NCBI GenBank assembly: GCA_949775045.1
Contig: OX459110.1
Span: 355,501-419,500, forward strand
Length of the DNA stretch: 64,000 nucleotides
Source of the DNA: Metridium senile
Lineage: Eukaryota; Cnidaria; Anthozoa; Actiniaria; Metridiidae
Direction of reading: 5' to 3'
This document shows positions 1 to 56,600 of this stretch, piece after piece (position 1 is the first letter of the stretch; every line of letters starts with the position of its first letter). The translations under genes and the position numbers were made by a program. The notes under the pieces are model-generated. The model was given only the letters and a program-made list of their open reading frames with translations, searched no databases and had not been told where the DNA came from.

Positions 1-62
1 GGTTCGCACAGGAATCATTTTAACCCTAAAAGGTACGCCGATCACCCCCATCACTCTCCCCG
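1..62. repeat. Edge of a dispersed foldback repeat
   Basis: Contains 'aaccctaaaaggtacgcc' followed by 'gatcaccccc', which recurs in the element at 50670-50922. It is cut by the window edge. Confidence 0.5.
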
Positions 63-82
63 GGGATTATAATGGTACGTAC

Positions 83-416
83 CATCATCTTTGTTAGTGT
101 CTTGTCCAGCCATCTTCTCTTCATTAGCTTGGACATCATTCACTTCGCCATGGTCAGTCTCCTCGTCGTTCGGTTCTTCATTCTTCGCGTTTTCTTCACT
201 TTCTTCAACACGTTTAGCCGATTCTTCGTTTGTTAGTTCTAAAAAATAAGGGGAAATTGTTTGTTTATTTCTACTGGCAATTGACCATTCCCGAACTCGC
301 TTCACTGATAATGAAATAATAGATTCAAATCGAGGCTGGAGCGGATAAATTACAGTGAATGTATTCATATATCCACTCAAGCCTCGACTTGAATCTCTTG
401 CTTTGTGATCAGCCAT
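83..416 (-). CDS. First coding exon of an unrecognised gene (partial, runs off left edge)
   Basis: An open frame starts at the ATG at 416 (MADHKARDSSRGLSGY...) and reads about 111 codons to a strong donor, GATG|GTACGT, at 83/82, leaving phase 1. The rest of the gene must lie beyond the left edge. The first ~65 residues are mixed and could be a folded segment (LQPRFES, VKRVREW). From residue ~63 the sequence turns very acidic (runs of E, N and D) and is probably disordered. I recognise no family. There is no signal peptide or membrane segment. The frame is not a shadow of another gene, and its composition is unlike the surrounding repeats. The sequence below position ~62 resembles a dispersed repeat also present at 50670-50922, so reading on past the donor would enter a transposon. 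Whether the exon is expressed cannot be judged here. Confidence 0.5.
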
Positions 417-744
417 TCTTTTGGATCATTTACTAGATGTAAAACATTTAAGCTAATTTGTAATAATAATTGAAAGAAATCAGTCGAAAAGAAATCGAAT
501 TAATAACATTTTGCCATATTTTATTAAAAACTCCAACGTCTTAATTGGTTTATAGCTAAAATCCAAAATTCCGTTGACTTGTAATCTACTTTTTTGATCA
601 TCTTTGGGCATGCGCAGCTCAAAACACTCTACGCTGTAGATTAGAAGGTACGTGCCCAGGCCTGTTGAGTTAATATCGGCCTACCTCGAGCCTCTGCCTT
701 ATTGGTCAGCATGTTTGGTTCTGCATCTGTGAATCAAAGTTTGA

Positions 745-1015
745 ACTGTTAATGCCATGCGATGCGATGTGATATGGGTGTATTGTTATTTAGTATGATA
801 AGATGTGATGTGATTGATGCATGTAATATGATGTGATTTAAATGTGTTGTTAAAACCATGCGATGTGATGTGATGCAATGTGATCTGATGTGATGATATT
901 TTAGGTGATTAAATGTTGCGTTATGATGTGATGTGATGCGTCATAATTTTTGAATTGCTAATGCCATGCAACGCGATGTGATTTGATGCTATTTAATGTG
1001 ATGTGATATTCAAAA
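745..1015. repeat. Degenerate GATGTGATGTG microsatellite
   Basis: Repeated variants of gatgtgatgtgatgcgatg broken by AT-rich spacers. No coding potential. Confidence 0.7.
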
Positions 1016-2105
1016 AGCACTTCTAATAATCATACTAGCGCAATTTATATCTTAATTGTAAAAAGCTAAACCCCTGCAAAAATCAGACAGAAACCTGATG
1101 CAAACTCAACTTGAACAATGCAACGGAGCATGAACATATGAAAACAAATTGAACAGTACGAAAAATTCGAGTCAAAAAAGAAAATTGACGAATGCACATC
1201 AAAATCTTGACTAGCTTGAATTGTGATTTGCCTCAGCTATAGCTGTCACTCAGCAAATAAGTCTAACAGACGAAAAAGTTGACTCAAAATTAATCTCAAC
1301 TAAAACTACCGCCTAAATCAACTATTGCAACACAACATTTCCAACTGCCTAAAGCCATACTGAAACGCCTCTAAATTCAACACAAAAGCACCATTTAATC
1401 GCAGCAACTCACAGATAGAATGCTCAAGTAAACGCACCCAAATTTATCGACACACATTAAACCACTGCAATACAAGTGGTCTACAACATCATCGCAAAAT
1501 GTTTATGTTATGACTATGGACTTGACACCATTTTAAATACCTTGTGGCTTGTCTGCACTTGTTTGAAGGAAAGCCAAAACGGCCAACAGGAGTATCAGTG
1601 TTTTCCACGTCATGTTTGCTGCAGGACCTTGGGAAGCTGATGTTGTCTATTGACTCTCTTGCGCGTGTATTTATAAGTCTTTTTCCCTTTTCATTGGGCT
1701 TGAAAAATGTTAATTACATCAGTGAACCAAAACACCGTTGTTTACTTCACGATTGACTGCTTGAAATGGCTTTTTACAATAGCTAATAGTTCAAAATAAA
1801 TGTAGAATCGTATTCTTTAATTTAAATGGTTTTCCTGCTTACAAAAACAAATTAATATACACAGTTTGGCTTCAAAATAAACAAGTAATAAACTACTCGT
1901 GTAATTTCGTTTCACAAAAATCTACTAGTTAATATAGAGGTTGAAATAAAAAGGTTTTTAAATCGTTTTATTTATTTTAAAATATTTCAATTTCTTATGA
2001 CATATACTTATACACATACTATAGCGTCATTATTTCTATAGTTAACTGATACATGAAATGCTTGGTTGGTCAAAAGTTATTTATCAATCAAGTTCTATAT
2101 TTAAT

Positions 2106-2442
2106 TACTACCATTGAAGTGCAACCCCCGAAGTTCGATGTCTCGCTTGCAAACAAGCATTTTGTCGGCCGTCAAATTGATCTTGATCGATCGCAGAACT
2201 TCGGTAAAGCGATCGCTAAATCTCATTCCCTGCTAGCAGATGGTACTTTTTCCACTTTACCCTGTCGTGAGATGGTAAAAGCATCCTCTGCCAGCAGCGA
2301 ATGAGATGTTGTGATCAATTTACCAAACGCAATATTTTATCAAACGGTCGTTTCTAGTATTTTGATTGACGGCCGACAAAATGCTAGTTTGCGAACGAGA
2401 TATCAAAGTTTGGGGGTCGGAACTCAACGATAATGGTAGTAA
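2106..2442. mobile_element. Foldback (MITE-like) element
   Basis: The left arm (ctaccattg...cccccgaagttcgatgtctcg) is matched in reverse complement by the right arm (cgagatatcaaagtttgggggt...aatggtag). Inner segments pair too: 'gcattttgtcggccgtcaa' with 'ttgacggccgacaaaatgc'. No open frame is long enough for a transposase, so it is non-autonomous. Confidence 0.65.
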
Positions 2443-2524
2443 GCTACGATGGCCAACAATTGCAAAACAAAAATCTCGATTTCAATACGCAAATATAACA
2501 TTTCATGTAATACAAAACTTTCAC

Positions 2525-2650
2525 TGATTTCAGTACACAAATCTCGAACTCAGCACATAAAAATATATTTCAGTACACAAATCTCGAACTCAGTGCACAA
2601 AATATATTTCAGTACATAAATCTGGAACTCAGTGCACAAAAATATTGGCC
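2525..2650. repeat. ~50 bp tandem repeat, three copies
   Basis: The unit 'cagtacacaaatctcgaact' plus 'cagtgcacaaaaatatattt' occurs about three times in a row with a few substitutions. Confidence 0.65.
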
Positions 2651-3089
2651 TGCAATTTTTAGCATTTTCAATGAATAGACTATGTAGTTATTTAATAGTT
2701 GATATTTAAGTAATATAGGGTTTTATCATAATCGTATTTAAAACAATATTATCAAATGTGGTTGGGGACAATGCATAATTAGAATTAAGACATAAGAAAG
2801 TTTTGTTTATTCAATCACCTGATATGTAAATGTTATCTAAAAATGTATGTTTTTTAAATAGTCTACTATAAATATTATATATTAGAATCAAGAGTTTCAA
2901 TAAATATCATTCATTTCAGTCGATCCGCAAGGTAAAATATATTTTATGGACGTGGTACAAAGCAGGCCTTTTCCGCGTTAAAAATATTTAAATCATTTTT
3001 GAGCTGGCCGTCTTGGAATGACCTATTTCTGAGATGCAACAATGAAAATATATCATACACTTTTATAAAGGATTCCCAATGGCCGACAT

Positions 3090-3390
3090 AAAATGGCCTT
3101 TTCCAAAACGAGTAAAGGACTGGGTACTAGTTTCCCTAATTAATGTAATTAAGGAATGAACCTCATAATATAAAAGAGCAGATCAAGACATGTAAGATTC
3201 CTGAGATTTGGTGCTTTTGGTTGGATATTTCAAACCATATATTTCCTTCTATTTTTAGGCATTTTTATGAGGCTGTATCTTGGTCAGAATACAACCAAAT
3301 GCAACCAAACTCAGGAATCTTACATATCTTCATTTTTTAATTACATTAAACTAGTACCAAGTCCTTTACTCGTTTTGGAAAAGGCCAATA
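3090..3390. mobile_element. Palindromic MITE, copy 1
   Basis: Begins 'ggccttttccaaaacgagta' and ends with its reverse complement 'tactcgttttggaaaaggcc'. Internal arms also pair (catgtaagattcctgag / ctcaggaatcttacat). Copy 2 lies at 3990-4390, in the last intron of the KASH gene. Confidence 0.7.
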
Positions 3391-3740
3391 TAATAATAAT
3401 ATGTTTGTACTTATATTCAGTTATTAGGGACTAAAATACCTAAATACATCAATACATCGAAAATACAACCAGTTCTTTATTGGGCTAGCTGTGTTATCCA
3501 AATACAAAACATAAGTGGGATTCCTGTGTCATCTCCAATGTCCCAAAGTCGATATCCAAATAAATAAATATTGAGATCCCTGCTTCAAATACAACGTTGC
3601 ACCTGTGGTGTCCAAAGTGGGATCCTTGTGTTAAATAAAAGGATTAGACTTTGGACATCTGTAAATCCAGAAATTTATAGCAGTATCCGTGAGCTAAATA
3701 TCAAGCCTCATGTTGGGCTACCTGTGGTGTGTATTTTTTT

Positions 3741-46770
<43,030 letters not shown>

Positions 46771-48639
46771 ACTTGCCCTAATGAGGATCAGTATAGATTA
46801 TTTTCACAGGCCAGTTAAGAAGGTTAAATATCCGTCGAAAGTGAAGTGTTCACGACTTGTGCCAAATGTTTCTCCAAGTTTTTCAAGGTGACTTTTTCTC
46901 CATATTCAAACGGCAAAACATGAGAAAATTTCACCTCTTGCAAAGATAAATTATTCACAGTGATTTAAGTGATAAAACCGCTTGTCAAATTCATTTATCA
47001 TGGCATCTTTGGTGCAAAAGTCAGAGAATAAATTAAGTATTTTTCAGCGCCTCATATTTGAAGGAGCCTTGCGTTTATGTATACACGCTCCTTATTTGGA
47101 AGTCTATTGTCTACATCACTAAATAAGGAATGACAGCGCGTCATAATTGTACCTAGCAACTCAAAAATGGCGGGAAAATATTCAGATCATGAAATATTTG
47201 AAAAAGGACCGGTAAATAGGTAAATAAAATAGTGCTACGTAAAATATATACAAAATAAATAAAACATAACAAGCTATATTAAATTTATTATTAAATTCAT
47301 TAGAATTAAAATACTGATAATAAAAAAAATGTAATGAATTAAAATAAAATAAAATAATATAGCTATAGAATAAAATAAAATAAAATAACTAATATAAAAA
47401 TATTTAAATAAAGTGCAATCAGTATCTGCCTGCATATCAAAACAGAGTGTCTTAATTTATTGCCAAATTATTATCTATAAATCCTATTTTCCGCTTTACG
47501 TAGGAGGGATTTTTATTTTTAAATTAAGGCATATTTTCAGACTTTATTTCATACAAAATTACACATAGAGAAAATATACTATTGTCCTACAAATAGTAAT
47601 AACTAATCAAAGCAAGACAGTGGTTGAAAACTCCAAAACATTTTTTTGTATTTTGTTAAAATATTGCAAAAATATATATGAAAGGAAAACAAAAACGAAC
47701 AGGAATTTAATTTGCAGTTACAATGTTGAATTGAATATAGAATACGTTAGGTAATATAATAATTTATTATATATTTGAGATACTACGCGCGTTGTGATTG
47801 GTCGAGCACTGTGCTTTATAGGTGAACGGAGCACAGTTGTGACGACATCATCACGAATCTCTGTCACGCACCGAACTCGATTTCTTTCAAGCTCTGGCAA
47901 AATTAGAAAACAAAACACTAAAATAAGATATTTTAAATCAGGAAATATTGAGAATCAGCCTATTTTCACACAGAAATACAATCTATTGTTTATATTTAGA
48001 AGGCAAAGTGAAGTTTCAAAAGAAAAAAACGTAAAATACAACCAAAAAGTCACCAAAAAACAAATCGCAAAATATATAGGACTCAAAACCGGCCAAATAT
48101 AAAATTACACCAGACTTGATGATTTCAAGACTTCTACAAAAAGCATAGCTTTCCAAACGATCCCTAAATATTGCATTCTCTAACAAAACCAACTTTGAGC
48201 ATGTTTTTGCTGAAAAAAATGAAGATTACTATCAGTTTCAGCAAACGGTTTGCTTGGGACGAACAGTTGGTGAAAATTTGTCAAAACGGCATAAATTTAA
48301 AACACATATGCTCCATGAGAACAAACTGGCATTTATTACAATTTTTTACTTACAGAAAAGTGATTTCCATTCATCGTTTATCCATAAAAACTTGTTTTTA
48401 TCGGCCTTTTGCAGTCCCTTTTGCATAGATTGAATTTCATTCGCACAAGTGTAGCGTGGCGTGACAGTGTTATAGGAGACCGAAATAGGAAACCAAGACG
48501 GTAACCAATCAGCGCTCGAGAACTCACATGAATGTTAGTAGGGAGAATTTTGAACAAGAATCAGTAACTTAATCGATAAAAAACGTGAAATTAAAGTGAT
48601 TTAAGCTTAAAATAAATGAGCAAATATATAATAAAACAA

Positions 48640-48830
48640 ATAGAACAGTCTTTTCCGTGCTCTGTTCAGTTATAAAACACTCAGAAAGTGAAGAGAGCAC
48701 TCAAGAAGTGAGGAGAAGCACTCGCTTTCAGCTCGTGCTTCTCCCATCACTTCTTTCGTGCTCTCGTCACTTTCATCGTGCTTTATAACTGAACAGAGCA
48801 CGGAAAAGCCTGTTCTATTTGTTAAGTAAC
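48640..48830. mobile_element. 'gcacgc' foldback family, copy 2
   Basis: 'tagaacagtcttttccgtgc tctgttcagttataaa' is paired with 'ttataactgaacagagcacg' and 'gaaaagcctgttcta'; a near-complete hairpin. Confidence 0.7.
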
Positions 48831-49141
48831 ATAGAAGAACATTGCTATTTATAATATATGAGTGCTTATAATAGCTAGTATAAACATGATTGATTATCTG
48901 TGGAGGAAATGTGCACTTCCAAGCCAGATATGTGACGTTGTGACCGACGTCTTTCAGATTCTGACAGCTGAGGCTGTTCTTATTTAGATGATATCGGAAA
49001 TTCTTTTAAGAATTTCAAATAAAACACTTAAAATTGCCTCATTCTATATTTAGACCCGCTTACTCGGTATTAAATCACGTTATTTGCTTCAATAGAGCGA
49101 AAAACATTAAAACCATGAAATAAAAACAAAATATAGTTACT

Positions 49142-49284
49142 AGAGTACAAACACTAAAAGTGTGCAATACTTTGCACTATTTACCACTAAATAGTGTTGA
49201 TTAAACAATAGAGAACAATAGAATTAGCATAATTTATCAGTATTTAGTGGTATTTATGTTGCACACTTTTTGTGTTTGTACTCT
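49142..49284. mobile_element. 143 bp TIR element AGAGTACAAACACTAAAAG, copy 2
   Basis: Same ends and length as 36900-37042, with a few substitutions. Confidence 0.8.
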
Positions 49285-49310
49285 AACTAATAGTTTCTAT
49301 TTAGTGACTA

Positions 49311-49514
49311 TATAGGCCTCTTCTACACGAATCCGATCCGGCTGAAACCGAATAGAAATATTTGCGTCCACACAAATCCTGTTGATCGTTTCCTATTCAA
49401 AAGTATGCGGTTTCGGTGACCGGATTCACTGGCAGTTCGTGTGGACGATAGGCCGATTCGCATCAAAAAGTATGCGGTTTCAAAAGTATCCGGATCCGTG
49501 TAAACGGGGTCTTA
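49311..49514. mobile_element. MITE with 'cctcttctacacgaatccg' end
   Basis: 'cacgaatccgatccggctga' is mirrored by 'gtatccggatccgtgtaaac'. It is inserted in, or fused to, a hairpin element related to 13594-13875, whose right arm continues to ~49670. Confidence 0.6.
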
Positions 49515-50669
49515 GTCAGTATCACTCAAACAGAAACATCAAATACAAAAGGAAACAATACCTCATTACAACTTTACTTGTTTTTGATAGTAACTAATGG
49601 TCACTAAATAAGAACTATTAAACAGAAGTAATTTGATTATATTTCATGTATATAGTGTTGGCGCTCCAGTTCTCAAAATATGATTTGTTCAATCGATAGA
49701 TCTTTCCCGGGGGGAGTTAAGTATTGGGCATGCTCGTCGTATGTACGTCTTAGGGATAAAAATCAGCATTTTGGTATCTTCTTTTTTAATTTAAACTTTG
49801 AGTTCTTTTAGGGTATCGAAAAATTGAAATCTCATCGCTTTCCGCGCAATTTTCGTTTTCTGTTTTTGTGTCGATATCTCTGAGAGGATAAGAATTGTTT
49901 ATGAATCGCCCATTTTATCTCTTATAGGGGTATTTTTGAAAATATGAGTCCACCCTCTTTCTCCCTTGAGTTCTGAGAAACATATGATGTTTGATAGAAG
50001 AACAGGACACTATGCACCAATATTACTTTGTTGTTTTATTCTTCGAGAACATCAGATAATTTCAGTTTAATGTCTCAAACATATAGAATAAGACAATAAA
50101 TTAACAGATTCACTTCACTTAGATTTGTATGCATGGGTTCAAATCATTCAATGTACAATAAATATCTATTAAAGAGACCCATCTTAATTTACCAGCATGC
50201 ACCGCGCGAAATACTGAATTTTGTAGACCATGACAATAGTACATTCAGACTTTTTGATATCTTTTTCGATGTAAGTGGGTATTTACACTCTTACTAAATC
50301 GTTTAAAGTTTTTTTTATTTGTTTTTTATTCTCGTAATACGATTGACTGCTGTATTTCACTTTTTGTTTAAAAAGAATATTACATGCCCCAAAATGAATT
50401 TCATTCTAGTAATGCACTACTTAAAACCATCGTCGTGTAAATATTTTAATGGAATCTGTCATTGTTTTTTAAATAGCAGTCAATGAAATTAAGACATACA
50501 GTCTTAAAAGAAATGCCAGGTGACCTTCAATTGCCACCACATTAGTTCACTCTAATTAAATGCTCGATACTAGCATTGAATTGTGAACAGAGATTGAATA
50601 CTTCCTATTCCATGTTCACTGTTGAAATAAGTGTGGAGGGAGGAGAACCAGAGAGCCCGTACGTAAAAC

Positions 50670-50922
50670 ACTCAACTCCCGGGGGGGGGGGTACTCCCTT
50701 TGTCCAAGTGGTAGGGGTGATCGGCGGAGATTTTGAAAATGACCCCTAAAAGGTACGCTCAGATACAAATCAAGCAGAGTAAAAACGACCCTTAGAACTG
50801 ATTTTTTAGCCAAATCTCTAAATGGACCCTAAAAGGTACGCACTGGAAATATTCTAACCCTAAAAGGTACGCCGATCACCCCTACCACTTTGATAAAGGG
50901 AGAACCCCCTCCGGGACTCAAC
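50670..50922. mobile_element. Foldback element with CTCAACTCCCGGGGG ends
   Basis: 'actcaactcccggggggggg' and 'ccctccgggactcaac' bracket a ~250 bp element. It contains 'aaccctaaaaggtacgcc', also seen at position 20-62. Confidence 0.6.
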
Positions 50923-52599
50923 TATTGACCGAATCCCAATATGGCCGCCACTTCATTATCATTTTTTTTTAATTTATATTTTAGTTGACCCCTACATCAA
51001 ACTCATAGATTAGAATGACATCAACATTGGTTAAAAGTCTGAGAAAATGTTTTTTTAAATTCTTAAGAAGTTATGAGAATTTTAAAAGTGTGAAAAACGC
51101 CACAACGAGGCTAGCAAGGAAACAGTTCACTGAACACATACAAATCTCTGTAATTTTTTTGATTCCAAATAGCTTCACTTGAATTATATTTATAGCAATA
51201 AAACCCTCCAAACATACTTATATCTGCTTGCTGTTTCTGATGGTGGTGCTTTTGTTTTTAAGATTAGGCTTAGTTACTGTTGCTACGTCCGACAAGCCAA
51301 ATGCGTTTTCTCAATATACAGCACGAATATACATAGATTGCTGAAAACTTTATAAGTCTGTCTTGGAGTTTATGTATTCAGAGTTAATAGAGTATGTATT
51401 CTAAGCCGGTACGTTAGGAAAAAAACAGTAAATGCGGTAAATCTTTCTGAAATATACGATGTTTGTCGGACATTCTATATTCCAGTGCTCACTCAAGCAA
51501 TTTATGGATCTATGAATTGGATCAAAGTGGTGAAAATAGATCAGAATATGCACGGAATCAGTTCCACTCAACCACCAATCCACTAGTGAGTGCTTTCTGC
51601 TAGGATCAATTAAGTAACCAGCAAGTATACAACTGGTTGCAATATTGTTTCCATGTAGTCTTCTTTTAAGAACTAACGACCCTTGACAATTAATCCATAA
51701 ATAGTTAATAGGTTCAAGTTCATGAAATAATTGCAAATTAATATCAACGGTAACTCAAGGTCAAGAAACATATATAGGGCACTAGGTTAATTGAAAATCA
51801 ATATCGAAAATATGTGGTCTAAATATTGAGATTGAATTCCCTTTGATGGCTAGAAAAACCGAAGGAATATTTCATAGAAAAAAGAGCCGCATATATTGAT
51901 ATAACTTAGATGTCAATCATGGTAAGAAAAACAATCATTGTTAACGTTTAATCTTATCAAAATAAGTACTTGTTATTTGTATAAACCGGCTTCTGACGAT
52001 TATAGTTTTGAGTGACAATTGTGAAGTATTTAATCAAGGTGTGCTCTTTGATTTCCTTTCATTTTGTGTCCGTTTTCTTTTGATTTATATACGTTAGTTT
52101 TTGGTCTCTCAAATCTGATAATGATGTGTTTTACATTTGGTTCATTGACCATAAGTTATATGGGAGGGATGAACAATGAGTGTTGAGCAGTGGATAATTT
52201 AGTTCACATATTTCAAGAAGAGTTTTCCAAGGCTAATTAAATTCGAATAATCAAATTCTAGCTTATCTAATTTTTATGTTTTTTTTCTTCAATCAAAACA
52301 CGTTTTTTTTAATGTGTTCAACGCCGTAAAATGCTGACATTCTTAAGAGAATATTCATTGAGTTTTGAAGGGCTTGTTAGGTCTTTAAAAGAGCTTATAT
52401 AAGCTGTCGACACCTATTTTAAGAATTGTCGTTCTCAGAAGCTTATATTAGTAGGTCATGTTAACACTAGGAATTATGGGTTTATGTACAACATATACTT
52501 TCGACCTCATTCATCCATTCATTCATTCACTAACTCATTCATTCGTTTGTCATTTATTCATTCATTAATTCATTCATCCACTCATTCATTCGTTCTAAA

Positions 52600-53190
52600 T
52601 CTAAATTCTAAATCTAAATTTTAATCTACAAAGGTTGCCCATCACTGCAGATATAACAAAATACTTAAAAATAATTTCAAAAGATCAATAAAAATATAAA
52701 TAAATAAAAATGAATAATTATAGTAATAAATAAATTGATAAATATATGTACAATTAAAATGTATAGATACAATATAAAATATATATGTTATATATATATG
52801 TTTGTACAGCGACATATTTCTGCATATCACTGTATGTGTATATTTATGTGTTTCTATAATAAATGTTTCCTGAGTGCCGATTTGAATATATCTAGTGTCT
52901 GACTGTCTATAATACTATTTGGCAGTAAGTTCCATTCCTTTACTGTTCTTGCTATGAAGCTGTTTTTATATGTGTTACTTTTACTGCCAACGTTAATAAA
53001 CTTTTTAGGATGGTATTGTCTAGTTCTTCTTTGTTTTGCTTGGATATGCGATGGAAGTTTCAGTTCTGTGAGGTTGTTAACAATTTTATACATCATAGAC
53101 AATCTTGCTTCTTTCCTTCTTTGGTGTAGCGGGAGCCATGTAAGTTCATTTAGTATTCTTGTCACTGTTCCTGGAGATCTTTCATAGCTT
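52600..53190 (-). mobile_element. 3' end of a non-LTR (LINE) retrotransposon
   Basis: A 103-codon frame at 53165-52854 (LTWLPLHQRRKEARLSMMYK ... SFIARTVKEWNLLPNSI) has the W-L-P-L...R...MYKI and R-T-x-x-x-W-N-x-L-P pattern typical of the extreme C-terminus of LINE reverse-transcriptase proteins (CR1/L2/jockey-like). The rest of the polymerase is missing, so it is a 5'-truncated dead copy. A non-coding 3' UTR follows, ending near short 'aaatctaaattct' repeats at ~52600. Confidence 0.8.
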
Positions 53191-53193
53191 CCT

Positions 53194-53600
53194 TTGACAT
53201 TCGTTAATTCATTTATTTATTCGTTCACTAACTCATTCATTCACTCATTTATTCGTTTGTTCGTTTTTCCATCTATTTATTCGTTTATATTTTTTTATTC
53301 ATCCGTTCATTCGTTCATTTGTTCGTCAATGCATTCATTCGTTCATTCATTAATTGTCGTTCATTCTTTCGTTTATTCATATCCGTTAATTCATTTATTT
53401 ATTCATTCGTTAATTCATCCATTCATTCGTTCATTCATTCGTTCATTCATTCATTCATTCATTCATTCATTCATCCATCCATCCATTCATTCATTCATTC
53501 ATTCATTCATTCATTAATCCATTCATTCATTCATTCATCCATTCATCCATCCATCCATTCATTCATTCATTCATTCATTCATTCATTTATTTATTAATTA
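53194..53600. repeat. (ATTC)n array
   Basis: ~400 bases of attcattcattc with variants. Translated frames here (repeated SFIH) are artefacts of the repeat. Confidence 0.9.
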
Positions 53601-53623
53601 GTAAATCTGATTTATCAGTTCTT

Positions 53624-56600
53624 TTGCACATTTATTCATTGATTTATGTTTTATTGTTTCAGACTCACACCAGAATAATAAGCAACGTGATTTTAAGACA
53701 ATTAATTAAGACAATTAATGCGTTCAAGTACGACAGTACAATATGCACAGCGGTAATACTCATGATCATGGCAAGCCTTTGTGTATGTGATAAAATAGAA
53801 AACAGTGTTAAGCGGGACTTAACAGAAGATATTCGAACAAAACTACACAAAGAAGCTATAGATGATATATCCGGGGAATCTATACGACAGGGCTTAGAGT
53901 AAGTTCAATTCAATGTAATTCAATTTATTTACAAATATATAATTTGTTCATTTTCAAATTCATTTATTTCAAGTTCATATAAAATCGGCATTTACTATTT
54001 GCAAAATGTTTCTCGACCTGACGATAAAGTGCTTCCGCTTCCTCCGTTCCTGAAAATGATAAAAACGTTAATTCATTGATTCATTTATCCATCCATCCAT
54101 CCTTCCTTTCATTCATTCATTTATTTATTCATTTATTTTTGTATGTGGATTGCTTCATTTGCCAGGTATTTTGCTAACACCACACATTTCGCTGGTTCAG
54201 AAGAATCCATCAAACAGGCTGCCAAAGTACAATCTCTCTTTATTCAATATGGATTTGATAAAGCAGAAATCAAAAAATACAATGTTCTTTTATCCTTACC
54301 TGGAATTCCTGGCTCTGTTACCATCAAAGACCAATCAGGGACCGAACTGTTTCGGACGCAAGTCTTCGAGAAGATTCTAGATCCTGCTGAGAACAACAGC
54401 CAAGTCACTCCTCCTTATAACGGATTTTCTGCATCCGGGACAGTTACGGTATGTCGAACAAATAGAAAATATCCAGGAGTGCTTCAACATTTGCTTCAAC
54501 ATTTGCTTCAACATCCGTTCGATTTTGTTGAGAGGCAATTTTCAACATCGTTTCAACACGTTTCAACAATGAAAGGGCTTCAACATTGCCATTCAACAAA
54601 ATCAAACGGAAGTTGGAGCAAATGTTGAAACCGTTTGCCCGGGCCTTTACAAAGCAAGCTGGGATTAGCATAGGACGAGAGAAGTGTTAAGAGATACAAT
54701 AGGCATTTTGCAACACGTGACTCTACCGTGTCACGTGACCCTATCCCTTTTAAATCGGGCAGCTGTGTCAAATTGAACATCATAAATGAAAAGCGCACCT
54801 TAACATTAGTATGAAGGCGAAATCTTAGCTCATTAACTAATTGTAACCTCGAGGGAAATGGCATTAAAATTAAAATTCAATATTTTATAACGATTTGTAT
54901 GGGAAATATGCTCTGGATCCAAGACATATTTTCCAAACAAATCCTTATAAAATATTTAATTTTATATTTAATGCCATTTCTCCTATACTCAATATTATAA
55001 GCTAAAGCTTTTCCTTCTTTCTAATATACGAGGCAGGCGCGCCCGCATTTTTTTAATATTACTTGCCAGCGGATAATCCCAATAATTTAACAAAAGCGGT
55101 TGACGATGTATTTTAAAACTTCGAAAAGATCAAAAGATTGAATATATTCAAACAATAGTCTGCCGAGCTACCTTTATTCACCTCTTAATTAATAAAACCT
55201 TTAGACATAAACAATGGAAACCCTGTGCTTCAATCTCGCACCCAGTGCCCACGTTATTCTTGGCCAGCAGCGCCGAGTTAGCGTTACACTTGTCTTTTGT
55301 TGCTCGGCACTGCTGGCCAAGAGTAGCGCAGGCTCTGGGTTCGAGATTGCCTGTGCTTAAAAACAACTTGTTTATTTTTTCAGGGTCAACTTGTTTATGC
55401 GTATTTTGGACGCAGCCGAGATTACGAGAAGCTGGCAGAGCAAGGGGTGAACGTTACTGGTAAAATAGTTATCTTACGATATGGCCGTGGGAGTCGAGGA
55501 ACAAAAGTAAGGATTTGCATATTTTTACTAATATTTTCTATGTTTGTAGTTTTATTTTAGCATTAAGGTTACAGTAAACCTTCGCGGGGTGTAAAAAATC
55601 ATTAGAGCGCTGGATTAGATATATAGAGGATATTACATGGGCGCGCGGAGATATGAATTTTATCTTCGAGTGTTGATAAGATATCCCACGAGTGAGCGCA
55701 GCGAATGAGTGGGATATCTTTTTAACACGAGAAGATAAAATTCATATCTCCAAGCGCACATGTAATGTTCTGTTTATTATATAACAGATTGAAACAAAAC
55801 AAAAAATATTTTGAAAGTTGATTGGTTGAGAGTGATATCACACATGTGTGATATCAATGATATCTTTATGACTAGGATAGGCTTTTTATCTAGTTGATAT
55901 CACTCGGTATACCACTATATGTTATATAATAAATATATTTATAAAATTCATGAATAATTAATGAGCAATTGACAAAAGAATTCACGTCCGTGACGGAGTT
56001 TGTAAATCTCATACAGATTTCGTCCTGATTTGCATAAGTTTCAACTTGAATTTTCTCGGCCAGATTTACATTTATCTTGACAATTTTAGTAAAATATGAA
56101 AGAACTAACGTTGGACTTTCATAAGTTCTATACAATATTCGCGTCCGATCTGATCGGCCGCTCATATTGTATATATTACTTGTATTGTAATAGTTGTATT
56201 TATATTTCATTTGAGAGCCACTTGAAAATTATCTGAGGAGAAAGTGTCACTCTCGTTAAGTAAAGATATTATTATTATTATTATTATTAGATGTTATTGC
56301 AAAGTATTATACATCATTTTAAAGCACAATAACTATAGAATATGTCTGTGTAATGTGTTTTTAAGAAATATTTATGTATAAAAACTTTTGAATTGTTAAA
56401 CTCACAACGACCGTTTCTGTTTGAGCGAATTGATCTGCATAACGTTTAATTGTCTTGTCAACTTTTCTGCTTAATGTCAATCAGTACACATGTGTCTCTA
56501 AAACTGTGTCAGGCTTAGTCAATATTTTACGTAGTTTAGATGTAATTTAGAGTTGAAGATGATGATTCGATTATTTTTGTGAAATTTATAACTTTTTGCT

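Larger units (their letters stand above)
417..3740. other. Intergenic region between the left-edge gene and the 3' end of the KASH gene
   Basis: No supported coding exon. It holds a degenerate GATGTGATGTG-type tandem tract (~745-1015), a foldback element (2106-2442), a three-copy ~50 bp tandem repeat (2525-2650) and a palindromic element (3090-3390). A TTTATT at 3476-3481 (AATAAA on the minus strand) lies ~260 bases past the KASH stop codon and is a candidate poly(A) signal. The small open frames here are chance frames. Confidence 0.5.
46771..53623. other. Head-to-head intergenic region
   Basis: Lies between the KASH ATG (minus) and the peptidase gene (plus), so it should hold both promoters. 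I see no clear TATA box. It carries MITEs (48640-48830, 49142-49284, 49311-49514, 50670-50922), a LINE tail (52600-53190) and an (ATTC)n tract. The 51000-52500 part shows nothing I can identify. Confidence 0.45.

Noticed and set aside
51401..51736. 111-codon minus-strand frame
   Set aside because: No family resemblance, no splice context, composition like surrounding non-coding DNA.
53194..53597. Open frames of repeated Ser-Phe-Ile-His
   Set aside because: Frames through (ATTC)n, no start context and no family.
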